DNA of 33,385 nt, taken from the NCBI GenBank assembly GCA_001819875.1, contig MHNR01000001.1, forward strand, positions 44,946-78,330, given 5' to 3'. The notes beneath the pieces were generated by a model. It was not told where the DNA came from, did not search any database, and saw only the letters and a list, made by a program, of their open reading frames with translations. Origin of the DNA: Candidatus Ryanbacteria bacterium RIFCSPHIGHO2_02_FULL_48_12 (GTDB lineage Bacteria; Patescibacteriota; Minisyncoccia; Ryanbacterales; 2-02-FULL-48-12). Numbering within the stretch: position 1 is the stretch's first letter; each line of letters starts with the position of its first letter. The position numbers and the translations under genes were made by a program. Positions 18,169-24,082 of this stretch are shown here, piece after piece.

Positions 18169-18197
18169 ATCATAATGAAAAACTGCCTTAAATTCAA
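18169..18197 (-). promoter_or_regulatory. Promoter for ileS operon
   Basis: TTGAAT (18197-18192) and TATGAT (18174-18169) on the minus strand are separated by exactly 17 bp. The expected transcription start is near 18162, about five nucleotides before ATG 18157, so the mRNA would be nearly leaderless. This lies just downstream of the terminator that ends the HTH gene, as expected for a new transcription unit. Confidence 0.7.
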
Positions 18198-18230
18198 ATC
18201 GTAAATAGAAGACGGCCATCAATTTGAAAA

Positions 18231-18262
18231 AATAAAAAGGTCGTCTTACCGCGACCTCTTTT
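18231..18262 (-). terminator. Intrinsic terminator after the HTH gene (bidirectional shape)
   Basis: AGGTCG (18238-18243) pairs with CGACCT (18252-18257). The stem is flanked by an A-rich run on the left and TCTTTTT on the right, so it can act on both strands. On the minus strand it follows the HTH gene stop by about 8 nt and ends in TTTTTATTTTTTC. Confidence 0.8.
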
Positions 18263-18269
18263 TACCGTC

Positions 18270-18611
18270 TCAAGGCGCCTTGCCTCCATATCTCCTCTCC
18301 CACATCATGAAAAACTTTCTCACTATAGCATGCGGCAGATTATCTACGAGTTCGAGAAGCTGACGTGCATTTTTAATTGAAGATGAAGAAGATACTGCTT
18401 GAGACGCACGGACATCAACAACATCTATGCCGACTTTAAAGACTGTGGCAACACGCTTCTTGAGCCCCACCGAAATCGTGTCCTTCTTTCTGCGACGATA
18501 ACGAGATACGAGCGACTCGCTAATGCCTAACTTCTCGGCAATACTCACCACCGTCTCACCTCGGCCTATGGCATGCTCAATGAGCTCATCAACATATATC
18601 TTCTTTTTCAC
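18270..18611 (-). CDS. Small helix-turn-helix protein of unknown function
   Basis: A 113-residue basic protein. A helix-turn-helix is clear at about 19-44: ETVVSIAEKLGISESLVSRY, followed by RRRKKD. After a serine run (SSSSS) the C-terminal part has LLELVDNLPHAIVRKFF and a basic tail. The frame is open to 18662, but GTG 18611 is the start because AGGAGGTG stands 4 nt upstream and the extra residues lie across the promoter. It has its own promoter and a terminator, and ends in TGA, so it is a single-gene unit between argS and ileS. A DNA-binding regulator is the simplest reading; its targets are unknown. Confidence 0.7.
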   Translation of the reverse strand: MKKKIYVDELIEHAIGRGETVVSIAEKLGISESLVSRYRRRKKDTISVGLKKRVATVFKVGIDVVDVRASQAVSSSSSIKNARQLLELVDNLPHAIVRKFFMMWERRYGGKAP

Positions 18612-18633
18612 AGAACACCTCCTATCCGGGCAA

Positions 18634-18662
18634 AGTCTAGCACACGAGAGGGCATATTTCAA
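18634..18662 (-). promoter_or_regulatory. Promoter and SD of the HTH gene
   Basis: TTGAAA (18662-18657) and TAGACT (18639-18634) on the minus strand are 17 bp apart and overlap the argS stop region. The predicted start near 18627 gives a short leader containing AGGAGGTG (18622-18615) just before GTG 18611. Confidence 0.65.
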
Positions 18663-20393
18663 TTACATTCGCTCCGGTGCCCTAATGCCCAAAAGGTCAA
18701 GACCATTTTTGAGTACTATGGATACGGCTCTCGTGAGCGCTACACGATACGGCGCCTCATCTCCAGAATCTACTATCCGCTCGTGCGCATAAAAAGCATT
18801 GAACTCTTGGGCAAGCACATACAGATACGTAGCAATATAATGCGGATCCCGCGCCTCCCCTGCCGCCCGCACCGCGTCCGAAAAACGCATGAGTATTCGC
18901 TCAAGATTCTTGGTCGTATCTGATGGCGCTTCCAAAGTATCTTTAATACCCGCCTCTCCGGCTTTTCGCAAAATTGAACAAGCGCGCGCATGCGTGTACT
19001 GGAGATACGGTCCCGAGTCCCCCTCAAACGAAAGCGAGGTCTCAAAATCAAAAATAATATCTTTGCCCACAGATTGCCGGATGATGGAATACTTCACTGC
19101 ACCGACCGCAATCATATCCAAAAGATCTTCGCGCTCTGCCTCCGGAATATCCGACTCTGCCATTTTTCCTCCGAGTGCCGCACGCACATCCTCCAAAAGT
19201 TTTTCCGCGGTTACCACATCTCCCGTACGCGAAGACATCTTGCCGGATTTCAGACGCAAAACCCCATGCGGTACATGGATGATTTTCTCCGCAAGATCGG
19301 GCCGCAGCTCCCCCAGGGCTTTGAGCACCACCTTAAAATAATCGGCGACCTCGTTGGCGGTCACCACAAGCGCCATATCGTATGGGCACTTCTCATATTT
19401 AGTCACGGCAAGACCAAGCTCTTTTGCTTCGTACGTAGGGAGACCATCGGAGTTGATAAATACACGCGTATGCAATCCAGGATATTTTTCTCCACGAAAT
19501 ACCACCGCGCCATCTGATCGCTCAAAAATATTTTTCTCAATCCCCGTCTCCACAAGTTGTTTGCCAAGTGAAGCAACCTCCGACTCAAAAAAATAATGGT
19601 CAAACTTGGTGCCCAAACGTTTGTATATGGTCTCAAAATACTCAAGACTCCACGCCCTTCCCTCATCATACAAAGCCGTAATATCAGCATCGGATCGTGC
19701 AAATATTTTTTTGTTGATCTCTTGTATCTCTTTTTTGACCGCCTCGTCATCCTCATACATTCCTGCGCCATAGGCATAGGCTTTACCGAGAAACATGGCT
19801 TTTTCGGACACACCTTGCGTCCGGACTTGGACAAGCTCTCCCGCGTCACGCGCAACCAACATACCCCAAACAGCTTTTGCCACATGCAGTCCCACATCTC
19901 CCTGGTAGTTAATGCGCCTGGTATCTGCACCGGAAAACTCAACGATACGCGAGAGCGACTCACCAATGCAGTTGGTCATCAAGTGGCCAATATGAAATGC
20001 TTTGAATGGATTGGGGTCAGTATACTCCACCACCACACGCTTCCCCTTGAGAGCATCATTTGCTCCGTATCTATCACCATGCTCCAGGACTTCAGCCACG
20101 CCATTCGCAAGTACCGAACGCGACAAATAAAAATTAATAAACCCCGGGCCGGCGATCTCCACCCGCTCGATCTTCTCACCCTTTGCAGACTGTATCTTTT
20201 GGGCCAAAGCCTCGGCGATTTCTCGCGGATTCTTACCAAGCGCCCGCGCATGCACCATGGCGGCATTGGTGGCGAAATCCCCATGGCTAAAATCTTCCGG
20301 GTACTCCACCGAAAAATCCAAAAGACTCACTTCGGGGTAGAGCTCCTGTAATCCGCCCCTCACTAATTTTTGAATATAATCATGCATCAGCAT
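18663..20393 (-). CDS. argS: Arginyl-tRNA synthetase
   Basis: Class Ia synthetase for tRNA-Arg, 576 residues. The N-terminal Add-1 domain (1-110) is followed by VEYTDPNPFKAFHIGHLM with HIGH at 134-137. The catalytic loop is KMSSR (385-389), the usual degenerate form in ArgRS. The C-terminal DALR anticodon-binding domain ends in LDLLGIRAPERM. ATG 20393 is preferred over the internal ATG two codons later because a -10-like TAGAGT ends exactly 6 nt upstream, implying a leaderless mRNA. No SD is present. The HTH gene follows 51 nt downstream with its own promoter. Confidence 0.97.
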   Translation of the reverse strand: MLMHDYIQKLVRGGLQELYPEVSLLDFSVEYPEDFSHGDFATNAAMVHARALGKNPREIAEALAQKIQSAKGEKIERVEIAGPGFINFYLSRSVLANGVAEVLEHGDRYGANDALKGKRVVVEYTDPNPFKAFHIGHLMTNCIGESLSRIVEFSGADTRRINYQGDVGLHVAKAVWGMLVARDAGELVQVRTQGVSEKAMFLGKAYAYGAGMYEDDEAVKKEIQEINKKIFARSDADITALYDEGRAWSLEYFETIYKRLGTKFDHYFFESEVASLGKQLVETGIEKNIFERSDGAVVFRGEKYPGLHTRVFINSDGLPTYEAKELGLAVTKYEKCPYDMALVVTANEVADYFKVVLKALGELRPDLAEKIIHVPHGVLRLKSGKMSSRTGDVVTAEKLLEDVRAALGGKMAESDIPEAEREDLLDMIAVGAVKYSIIRQSVGKDIIFDFETSLSFEGDSGPYLQYTHARACSILRKAGEAGIKDTLEAPSDTTKNLERILMRFSDAVRAAGEARDPHYIATYLYVLAQEFNAFYAHERIVDSGDEAPYRVALTRAVSIVLKNGLDLLGIRAPERM

Positions 20394-20399
20394 ATGTAC

Positions 20400-20405
20400 A
20401 CTCTA
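20400..20405 (-). promoter_or_regulatory. -10 box for argS (leaderless arrangement)
   Basis: TAGAGT at 20405-20400 on the minus strand is 6 nt from ATG 20393, which places the expected +1 on the A of the ATG. A weak -35 (TTTATT) lies 17 bp upstream. The match is moderate, but the spacing equals that of smpB and the 29763 gene. Confidence 0.45.
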
Positions 20406-20465
20406 TCCCTAAAACGTCCGAAAATAAAGAGTTCTTGGTGCCTATATAGCGCTGGCATAGAAAAA

Positions 20466-20504
20466 CATAAAAAATAAAAGAGGCGGCTATTCTTCCGCCC
20501 CTCT
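20466..20504 (-). terminator. Intrinsic terminator after the HECRH gene
   Basis: On the minus strand AGAGG, a two-base bulge and CGG pair with CCG and CCTCT around an 8-nt loop. A T-rich tract TTTTATTTTTTATG follows. It lies about 8 nt after the TAA of the gene at 20512. Confidence 0.8.
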
Positions 20505-20511
20505 GCCTTAT

Positions 20512-21165
20512 TTACGCCATACCCAATTTGATTATCCGCGGCGCATAAAACTCCAAAAGGACACGCTCGGGATCAAATGCAGTCCGTAATCTGCGCAAGT
20601 ACCTGTCCCACAAAAACACAATCGATCCCTCTATAAGAACTGCATCCCATTCATCCCATGTAGCGGGAGTGCCGCGAATTATCCCATTTAAAGCAAACCA
20701 GTCCACCAAGAAAGATGCAAGCATACTGGCATCAGAAGGAGGGATCATACTCATCATACACTCTTCCATGGCAGGTCTTTTAAGGATTGGCGCGCCACGC
20801 GCATGTGCCTTGTGCCTGCACTCATGAATGGCCTTGGTTATAACCATGAGATATTTCGGCAAGGGACGGTGTTTGTTTATGCCCAACACAGCCGCCGTAC
20901 CACCAATGAGGTTAAGCGCGGACAAGAAGCTCTGCGGCAATAAAAGGAACATATCCTCTCCGTCGGGAACACGGCCTGGGTAGAAACGCCCTGCATCTTC
21001 TGGTGTAATATACTGAGCCGCAATATCAGCATCCCCTTCGGCGAGAAAGATACGTTTAAAAACATCTTTTTCTCCAAATGCAACCTTATGCAAAAACTCC
21101 ATCACCAGAAAAAACCGATTGACCCAGCGACGCTCGGTTGGTTTTAAAAGAATTGCTTGCGGCAT
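20512..21165 (-). CDS. Unknown protein with HExxH (zincin-like) motif
   Basis: A 217-residue soluble-looking protein that I cannot assign to a family. The segment VITKAIHECRHKAHARG contains H114-E-C-R-H118, an HExxH pattern on a predicted helix. An MEE pair (E134/E135) 16-17 residues later could supply a third zinc ligand, as in gluzincins. There is no signal peptide or convincing membrane helix. The start ATG 21165 is supported by AAAGGAG 8 nt upstream. It has its own terminator and is divergent from smpB, so it forms a single-gene unit. A metallopeptidase is a reasonable inference, but the motif alone does not prove it. Confidence 0.6.
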   Translation of the reverse strand: MPQAILLKPTERRWVNRFFLVMEFLHKVAFGEKDVFKRIFLAEGDADIAAQYITPEDAGRFYPGRVPDGEDMFLLLPQSFLSALNLIGGTAAVLGINKHRPLPKYLMVITKAIHECRHKAHARGAPILKRPAMEECMMSMIPPSDASMLASFLVDWFALNGIIRGTPATWDEWDAVLIEGSIVFLWDRYLRRLRTAFDPERVLLEFYAPRIIKLGMA

Positions 21166-21220
21166 GCCTATGTCTCCTTTTGTTTTATATCCGCATCAAA
21201 TCTACCACACATAAAAGGTA

Positions 21221-21229
21221 TGCTACAAT
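21221..21229 (+). promoter_or_regulatory. Extended -10 promoter of smpB (leaderless)
   Basis: TGCTACAAT is an extended -10 (TGn plus TACAAT) whose last base is 6 nt before ATG 21236. The expected +1 is the A of the ATG. There is no good -35, as is common for extended -10 promoters. The same nine bases occur upstream of the RNA element at 28108-28231. Confidence 0.65.
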
Positions 21230-21235
21230 CCCCTT

Positions 21236-21688
21236 ATGCCATCCCTTACCGAAAACCGAAAAGCGCATTTTGACTATGAGATCCTGGAGACCTTCGAGGC
21301 TGGTTTGGCGTTGAAAGGTTACGAAGCAAAAGCAATACGAAAAGGCATGGCTCGTATTCAGGGCTCCTACATCATTATTCGCGACGGTCGGGCGCTACTC
21401 GTCGGCACGCATATCCCCCCCTATCAAACCGCCAATACCCCCGAGGATTATGACCCGGACAGGACCCGAGAGCTCCTCCTCCATAAGCAAGAAATCCGCT
21501 ATCTTACAGGCAAATCGGCCGAACAGGGGTTGACTTTAGTGCCTCTGGAGGTGTATACTAAGCGCAATCTCATTAAGCTCAAATTTGGCCTTGGACGTGG
21601 CAAAAAGACCATAGACAAACGCCAAAAGATACAAAAACGCGAGGAAGGGAGGCGTATCAACCGTACGCTTAAATACTCGCAGGAATAA
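21236..21688 (+). CDS. smpB: SsrA-binding protein SmpB
   Basis: A 150-residue OB-fold protein that binds the tRNA-like domain of tmRNA and brings it to stalled ribosomes. It has the N-terminal NRKAHFDYEILETFEAGLAL, the core GYEAKAIRKG, and HIPPYQTAN. The C-terminal tail rich in Lys/Arg (GRGKKTIDKRQKIQKREEGR) reaches the decoding centre in the family. The length is normal. The gene is immediately upstream of its RNA partner on the same strand. There is no SD; an extended -10 box 6 nt before the ATG implies a leaderless mRNA. Confidence 0.97.
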   Translation: MPSLTENRKAHFDYEILETFEAGLALKGYEAKAIRKGMARIQGSYIIIRDGRALLVGTHIPPYQTANTPEDYDPDRTRELLLHKQEIRYLTGKSAEQGLTLVPLEVYTKRNLIKLKFGLGRGKKTIDKRQKIQKREEGRRINRTLKYSQE

Positions 21689-21708
21689 TCCTGCCCCGCC
21701 TCTTTTTT
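21679..21708 (+). terminator. Weak terminator overlapping the smpB stop
   Basis: GCAGGA (21679-21684), an ATAA loop and TCCTGC (21689-21694) form a 6-bp hairpin over the stop codon. A T-run (TCTTTTTT) comes after a 6-nt C-rich spacer. The spacer makes it imperfect, so partial readthrough into tmRNA is likely. Confidence 0.45.
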
Positions 21709-21793
21709 ACGACTCATAGTTCCATAGGCAGTACATCAGCAACGATTTGATATTCAGATGTGCCCTGCATGGAAGTTGTCGCAGGAAAGATGC

Positions 21794-22150
21794 GGGGACG
21801 ACAGGCTTCGACGGAGGTAAAACCTTAAAAATCAGGCAGGAGCGCAGGACTCCTTTACCAAACTGCAAACGAATAAGTGCAAACTTATTTACAAAAGCTT
21901 TTTCCGCTGAACCGGCGCTTGCGCTTGCTTAGTGGCAACGAGCTCTTCTCTGGATTCGTCCAGAGCATCGGATCTGCTCACGCTCGTACGGCAGAACCCC
22001 GGTGTTATATCTTCGAGCTCGGCAATCTCGACGTCCGATACAGATTGCGACATTATCGGGCAACCCCTTTCGCTTTTAGTGAAATAAGCCTGTAAAACGT
22101 TTTTATGGCCTAGCCTCTCGGATGGGAGTTCAACTCTCCCCGTCTCCACC
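21794..22150 (+). ncRNA. ssrA: tmRNA (SsrA)
   Basis: About 357 nt. The 5' end GGGGACG pairs with CGTCTCC at 22141-22147 to make the acceptor stem, followed by ACC. The canonical 5' sequence ACAGGCTTCGACGG is present, and the T arm is GGGAG-TTCAACT-CTCCC at 22124-22140. The resume codon GCA at 21879 opens the tag ANLFTKAFSAEPALALA, ending at TAG 21930-21932. The tag ends in ALALA, close to the usual ALAA degron. It acts with SmpB to rescue stalled ribosomes. The discriminator and CCA are only partly encoded (ACC then G). No clear promoter abuts the 5' end, so a processed precursor is likely. Confidence 0.95.
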
Positions 22151-22153
22151 GCG

Positions 22154-22675
22154 ATTAACAAACCGACCATAGACCACCCAAGAATCAATAACCAAATACG
22201 GGTTCCACAGGTCCGCGTCATAGGCGCGGATGATTCGAATCTTGGCGTTATGGATACCTCGAAAGCTCTCGAGCTTTCCTTGGAGCAAGGTCTGGATCTC
22301 ATAGAAGTTGCCGCGAAAGCCGTGCCGCCGGTAGTCCGGATTATGGACTATGGCAAGTATCAGTACCAAAAAGAAAAAGAGGCGCGGCAGTCGGCAAAAA
22401 AGCAAAAAGAGATCGAGATAAAAGGGGTGCGCATCGGGCTCAATACCTCGCTTCATGATATGGAGCTCAAAGCCCGGGCCGCCGAAGAGTTTTTGGCAGA
22501 GTCCAACAAGGTCCGCGTCGAGTTTATCCTGCGCGGCAGAGCGAAATATTTAGACAGAAACTTTATCCAAGGACGCCTCGATACATTTTTAAAACTTATT
22601 ACCACCCCATACAAAGTGACCGCCCCTGCCCTCAAAGGCCCACGCGGACTCAATATGACTATAGAGAAGGAATAA
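22154..22675 (+). CDS. infC: Translation initiation factor IF-3, probable AUU start
   Basis: Binds the 30S subunit, blocks premature 50S joining and proofreads the start codon. The frame holds the full IF3 N-domain (RINNQIRVPQVRVIGADDSNLG), then DLIEVA, the lysine-rich linker and the C-domain ending GPRGLNMTIEKE. The first ATG (22250) lies inside the N-domain, after about 32 conserved residues. Upstream to the in-frame stop at 22085 there is no ATG, GTG or TTG. ATT 22154 is the best start: it gives 173 residues, the normal length, and AUU is the known infC start in enterobacteria. It begins 3 nt after tmRNA. There is no SD. AUA 22169 or AUC 22184 are less likely alternatives. Confidence 0.9.
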   Translation: MNKPTIDHPRINNQIRVPQVRVIGADDSNLGVMDTSKALELSLEQGLDLIEVAAKAVPPVVRIMDYGKYQYQKEKEARQSAKKQKEIEIKGVRIGLNTSLHDMELKARAAEEFLAESNKVRVEFILRGRAKYLDRNFIQGRLDTFLKLITTPYKVTAPALKGPRGLNMTIEKE

Positions 22676-22681
22676 CCGACC

Positions 22682-22876
22682 ATGGCAAAAACCAACAAAT
22701 CAGTATCCAAACGAATCAAAGTTACCAAAAACGGCAAGGCGCTCCGGCGTTCTTCGGGTCAGAATCATTTCAATGCCAAGGCTCGACGCACCAAACAGCT
22801 CGGCAAAAAAGGCATGACTGGATTCGTCCAAGAAAAAGAGACTCTGCGCCGTTATCCCGTTTCCATACATGCATAG
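22682..22876 (+). CDS. rpmI: 50S ribosomal protein L35
   Basis: A 64-residue highly basic protein, MAKTNKSVSKRIKVTKNGK onward, with the family's RRSSGQNHFNAKARRTKQLG core. Length and position between infC and rplT are canonical. An AAGGA sequence about 9 nt before ATG 22682 overlaps the end of infC and is a plausible SD. Expression is probably coupled to infC, from which it is separated by 6 nt. Confidence 0.96.
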   Translation: MAKTNKSVSKRIKVTKNGKALRRSSGQNHFNAKARRTKQLGKKGMTGFVQEKETLRRYPVSIHA

Positions 22877-22898
22877 CCGCTAATCTTATTTACTGAAC

Positions 22899-23252
22899 AT
22901 GACACGCGTAAAACGAGGAACTATATCTGTAAAGCGCCGCCGCAAGGTACTCAAGCAAACCAAGGGGTTTCGTTGGGGACGCAAATCAAAAGAGCGCGCC
23001 GCCCGCGAAGGACTCCTGCATGCCGGCGTCAACCGTTTCCAGGACAATCGCAAGAAAAAGCGAACTGCCCGTAAGCTCTGGGAGATCAAGATCAATGCCG
23101 CCGCCCGTTTGCACGGCATCTCCTACAGTAAGCTTATGGGAGCACTCAAAAAAGCAAGCATCGAGATTGATCGTAAGATCCTCGCTGAGCTCGCCGTAAA
23201 GCACCCGAAAGCATTTGAAATGATCGTCAAAAAAGCAGTCCCTGCCAAGTAA
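22899..23252 (+). CDS. rplT: 50S ribosomal protein L20
   Basis: A 117-residue basic rRNA-binding protein needed early in 50S assembly. It has MTRVKRGTISVKRRRKVLKQ at the N-terminus, followed by TKGFRWGRKSKERAAREG, and LWEIKINAAARLHGISYSK later. Length is standard. It is the last gene of infC-rpmI-rplT, and a terminator hairpin overlaps its stop codon. In other bacteria L20 represses this operon by binding leader RNA. Here tmRNA occupies the usual leader position, so any such site would have to lie inside the coding region (inference). Confidence 0.97.
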   Translation: MTRVKRGTISVKRRRKVLKQTKGFRWGRKSKERAAREGLLHAGVNRFQDNRKKKRTARKLWEIKINAAARLHGISYSKLMGALKKASIEIDRKILAELAVKHPKAFEMIVKKAVPAK

Positions 23253-23270
23253 GCAGGGATTTCTTTTTGC
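23237..23270 (+). terminator. Intrinsic terminator of the infC-rpmI-rplT operon
   Basis: CCCTGC (23240-23245) pairs with GCAGGG (23253-23258) across a loop containing the rplT stop codon, with up to three more weak pairs at the base. ATTTCTTTTT follows. The hairpin is strong and well placed. Confidence 0.88.
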
Positions 23271-23277
23271 GCACTAT

Positions 23278-23305
23278 TTGACATCCACTATAGACACGCT
23301 ACGCT
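23278..23305 (+). promoter_or_regulatory. Candidate promoter of the intergenic RNA
   Basis: A perfect TTGACA (23278-23283) is 16 bp from TACGCT (23300-23305), which matches TATAAT at three positions. It lies just after the rplT terminator and points toward the structured segment at 23312-23468. Confidence 0.4.
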
Positions 23306-23311
23306 TGAGCG

Positions 23312-23468
23312 TAAGACCTCCTTATGGGACGAATGAACGGACTTTCCTGGATTGGCTAATTTCCCGTCTCAATCCAATGCCTCTATTCCCTAGAGGAAAC
23401 TCCGTTCCTCGTCCCGCCATAAACTTCATGCGTACAGAAAACTCCACGGGCCGCTAGGGCCTTTTTTG
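23312..23468 (+). ncRNA. Candidate structured small RNA with anti-SD-like sequence
   Basis: A non-coding gap between convergent rplT and the half-MFS gene. From the 5' side it shows ACCTCCTT (23316-23323), identical to the 16S anti-Shine-Dalgarno core. Then comes a long imperfect hairpin: GGGACGA (23326-23332), GAACGGA (23335-23341) and TTTCCT (23343-23348) pair with AGGAAA (23394-23399), TCCGTTC (23401-23407) and TCGTCCC (23409-23415). Inner pairings include GGATTG with CAATCC. A terminator-like GGCC-GCTAG-GGCC-TTTTTT ends at 23467. With the promoter upstream this forms a complete unit of about 155 nt. I recognise no known family. It could instead be a remnant of a palindromic repeat element. 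Confidence 0.45.
23448..23467 (+). terminator. Terminator-like hairpin at the end of the candidate RNA
   Basis: GGCC (23449-23452), loop GCTAG and GGCC (23458-23461) are followed by six T. The stem is only 4 bp and overlaps the 3' end of the minus-strand half-MFS gene. Confidence 0.5.
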
Positions 23469-24080
23469 CTGCTCAACAAGCACCGGCTGGGTACGCACAA
23501 GCAAAAATGGATAGAGAGATACAAGAACAAACGTTGCGGCGACATTCATCATCCCCACCGCGACAATTAAAACCCGGATACCAAAAAGATCTGCGATATA
23601 TCCCCCGATGGCGGCACCCAAGGCTGTAGAGACCGTAAGCCCCACCACACTAAATAGACTCCACTCGAGACCCTCGGACCCCTTGTCTGCGTGATGTGCA
23701 AATACCGCATAGTACGCGGCCATCAGTGCCGCGCTCGATATACCCACGGCGACGTTCACCAGATACAGATGCCACGGCAAAGAGATTATGAGCAGTGAAA
23801 ATGATGCAAGTGTAGCAAGTAAAGATCCGGCGATCATCGCCCAAAAATCATCATGCTCGCCACGCCTTTTATCTAGATATCGCGCCAATGGCACTTGGCA
23901 TACAGACTTTGCGACAGCGGAAAATGCAACTGCAAGCCCGATAGTAGAAAACGTGGCACCCTGGACAATGTCGGTGACAAAGATCGCAAACACCGGCACA
24001 AAGAGCGCCTCCCCCACATTGGCAGTAAATATAAAAAGAAGGAGGATGCGGATAACGCGATTTACCGAAACATGTTTCAT
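23454..24080 (-). CDS. Half-length MFS-type transporter (six helices)
   Basis: A 208-residue membrane protein with six hydrophobic helices, at roughly 8-28, 43-63, 82-102, 104-124, 145-165 and 168-192. The loop after helix 2 has LARYLDKRRG, resembling MFS motif A (G-x-x-x-D-R-x-G-R-R), so it corresponds to one six-helix half of a 12-helix MFS protein. The frame is intact, with a good ATG and a hydrophilic C-terminal tail, and there is no trace of a second half downstream, where the convergent gap begins. It might work as a homodimer. It starts 2 nt after the amino-acid permease stop and is the last gene of its operon. Its substrate is unknown. Confidence 0.75.
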   Translation of the reverse strand: MKHVSVNRVIRILLLFIFTANVGEALFVPVFAIFVTDIVQGATFSTIGLAVAFSAVAKSVCQVPLARYLDKRRGEHDDFWAMIAGSLLATLASFSLLIISLPWHLYLVNVAVGISSAALMAAYYAVFAHHADKGSEGLEWSLFSVVGLTVSTALGAAIGGYIADLFGIRVLIVAVGMMNVAATFVLVSLYPFLLVRTQPVLVEQQKRP

Positions 24081-24082
24081 GT

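Noticed and set aside
18612-18662. Longer N-terminus for the HTH protein (start at 18662)
   Set aside because: The segment is the promoter and SD leader of the GTG 18611 start, and the extra residues look non-protein-like.
19596-20351. 251-codon plus-strand ORF antisense to argS
   Set aside because: Entirely within argS, with no domain, promoter or SD.
21689-21793. Separate small gene or clear promoter between smpB and tmRNA
   Set aside because: No ORF with RBS is visible. TTTGATATTCA is only a weak extended -10, and nothing fits at the correct distance from the mature tmRNA 5' end.
22250-22252. ATG 22250 as infC start
   Set aside because: It would remove about 32 conserved residues of the IF3 N-domain that are encoded in frame upstream.
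21889-22302. 137-codon minus-strand ORF across tmRNA and the start of infC
   Set aside because: It is antisense to a clear tmRNA and to conserved IF3 codons, and has no supporting signals.
23350-23450. RNase P RNA-like fragments (GAGGAAACTCCG and ACAGAAA on plus; GGAAAGTCCG on minus)
   Set aside because: The spacing is far too short for the P4-forming regions, the two parts are not complementary, and the whole gap is only about 200 nt. The matches come from the hairpin arms.
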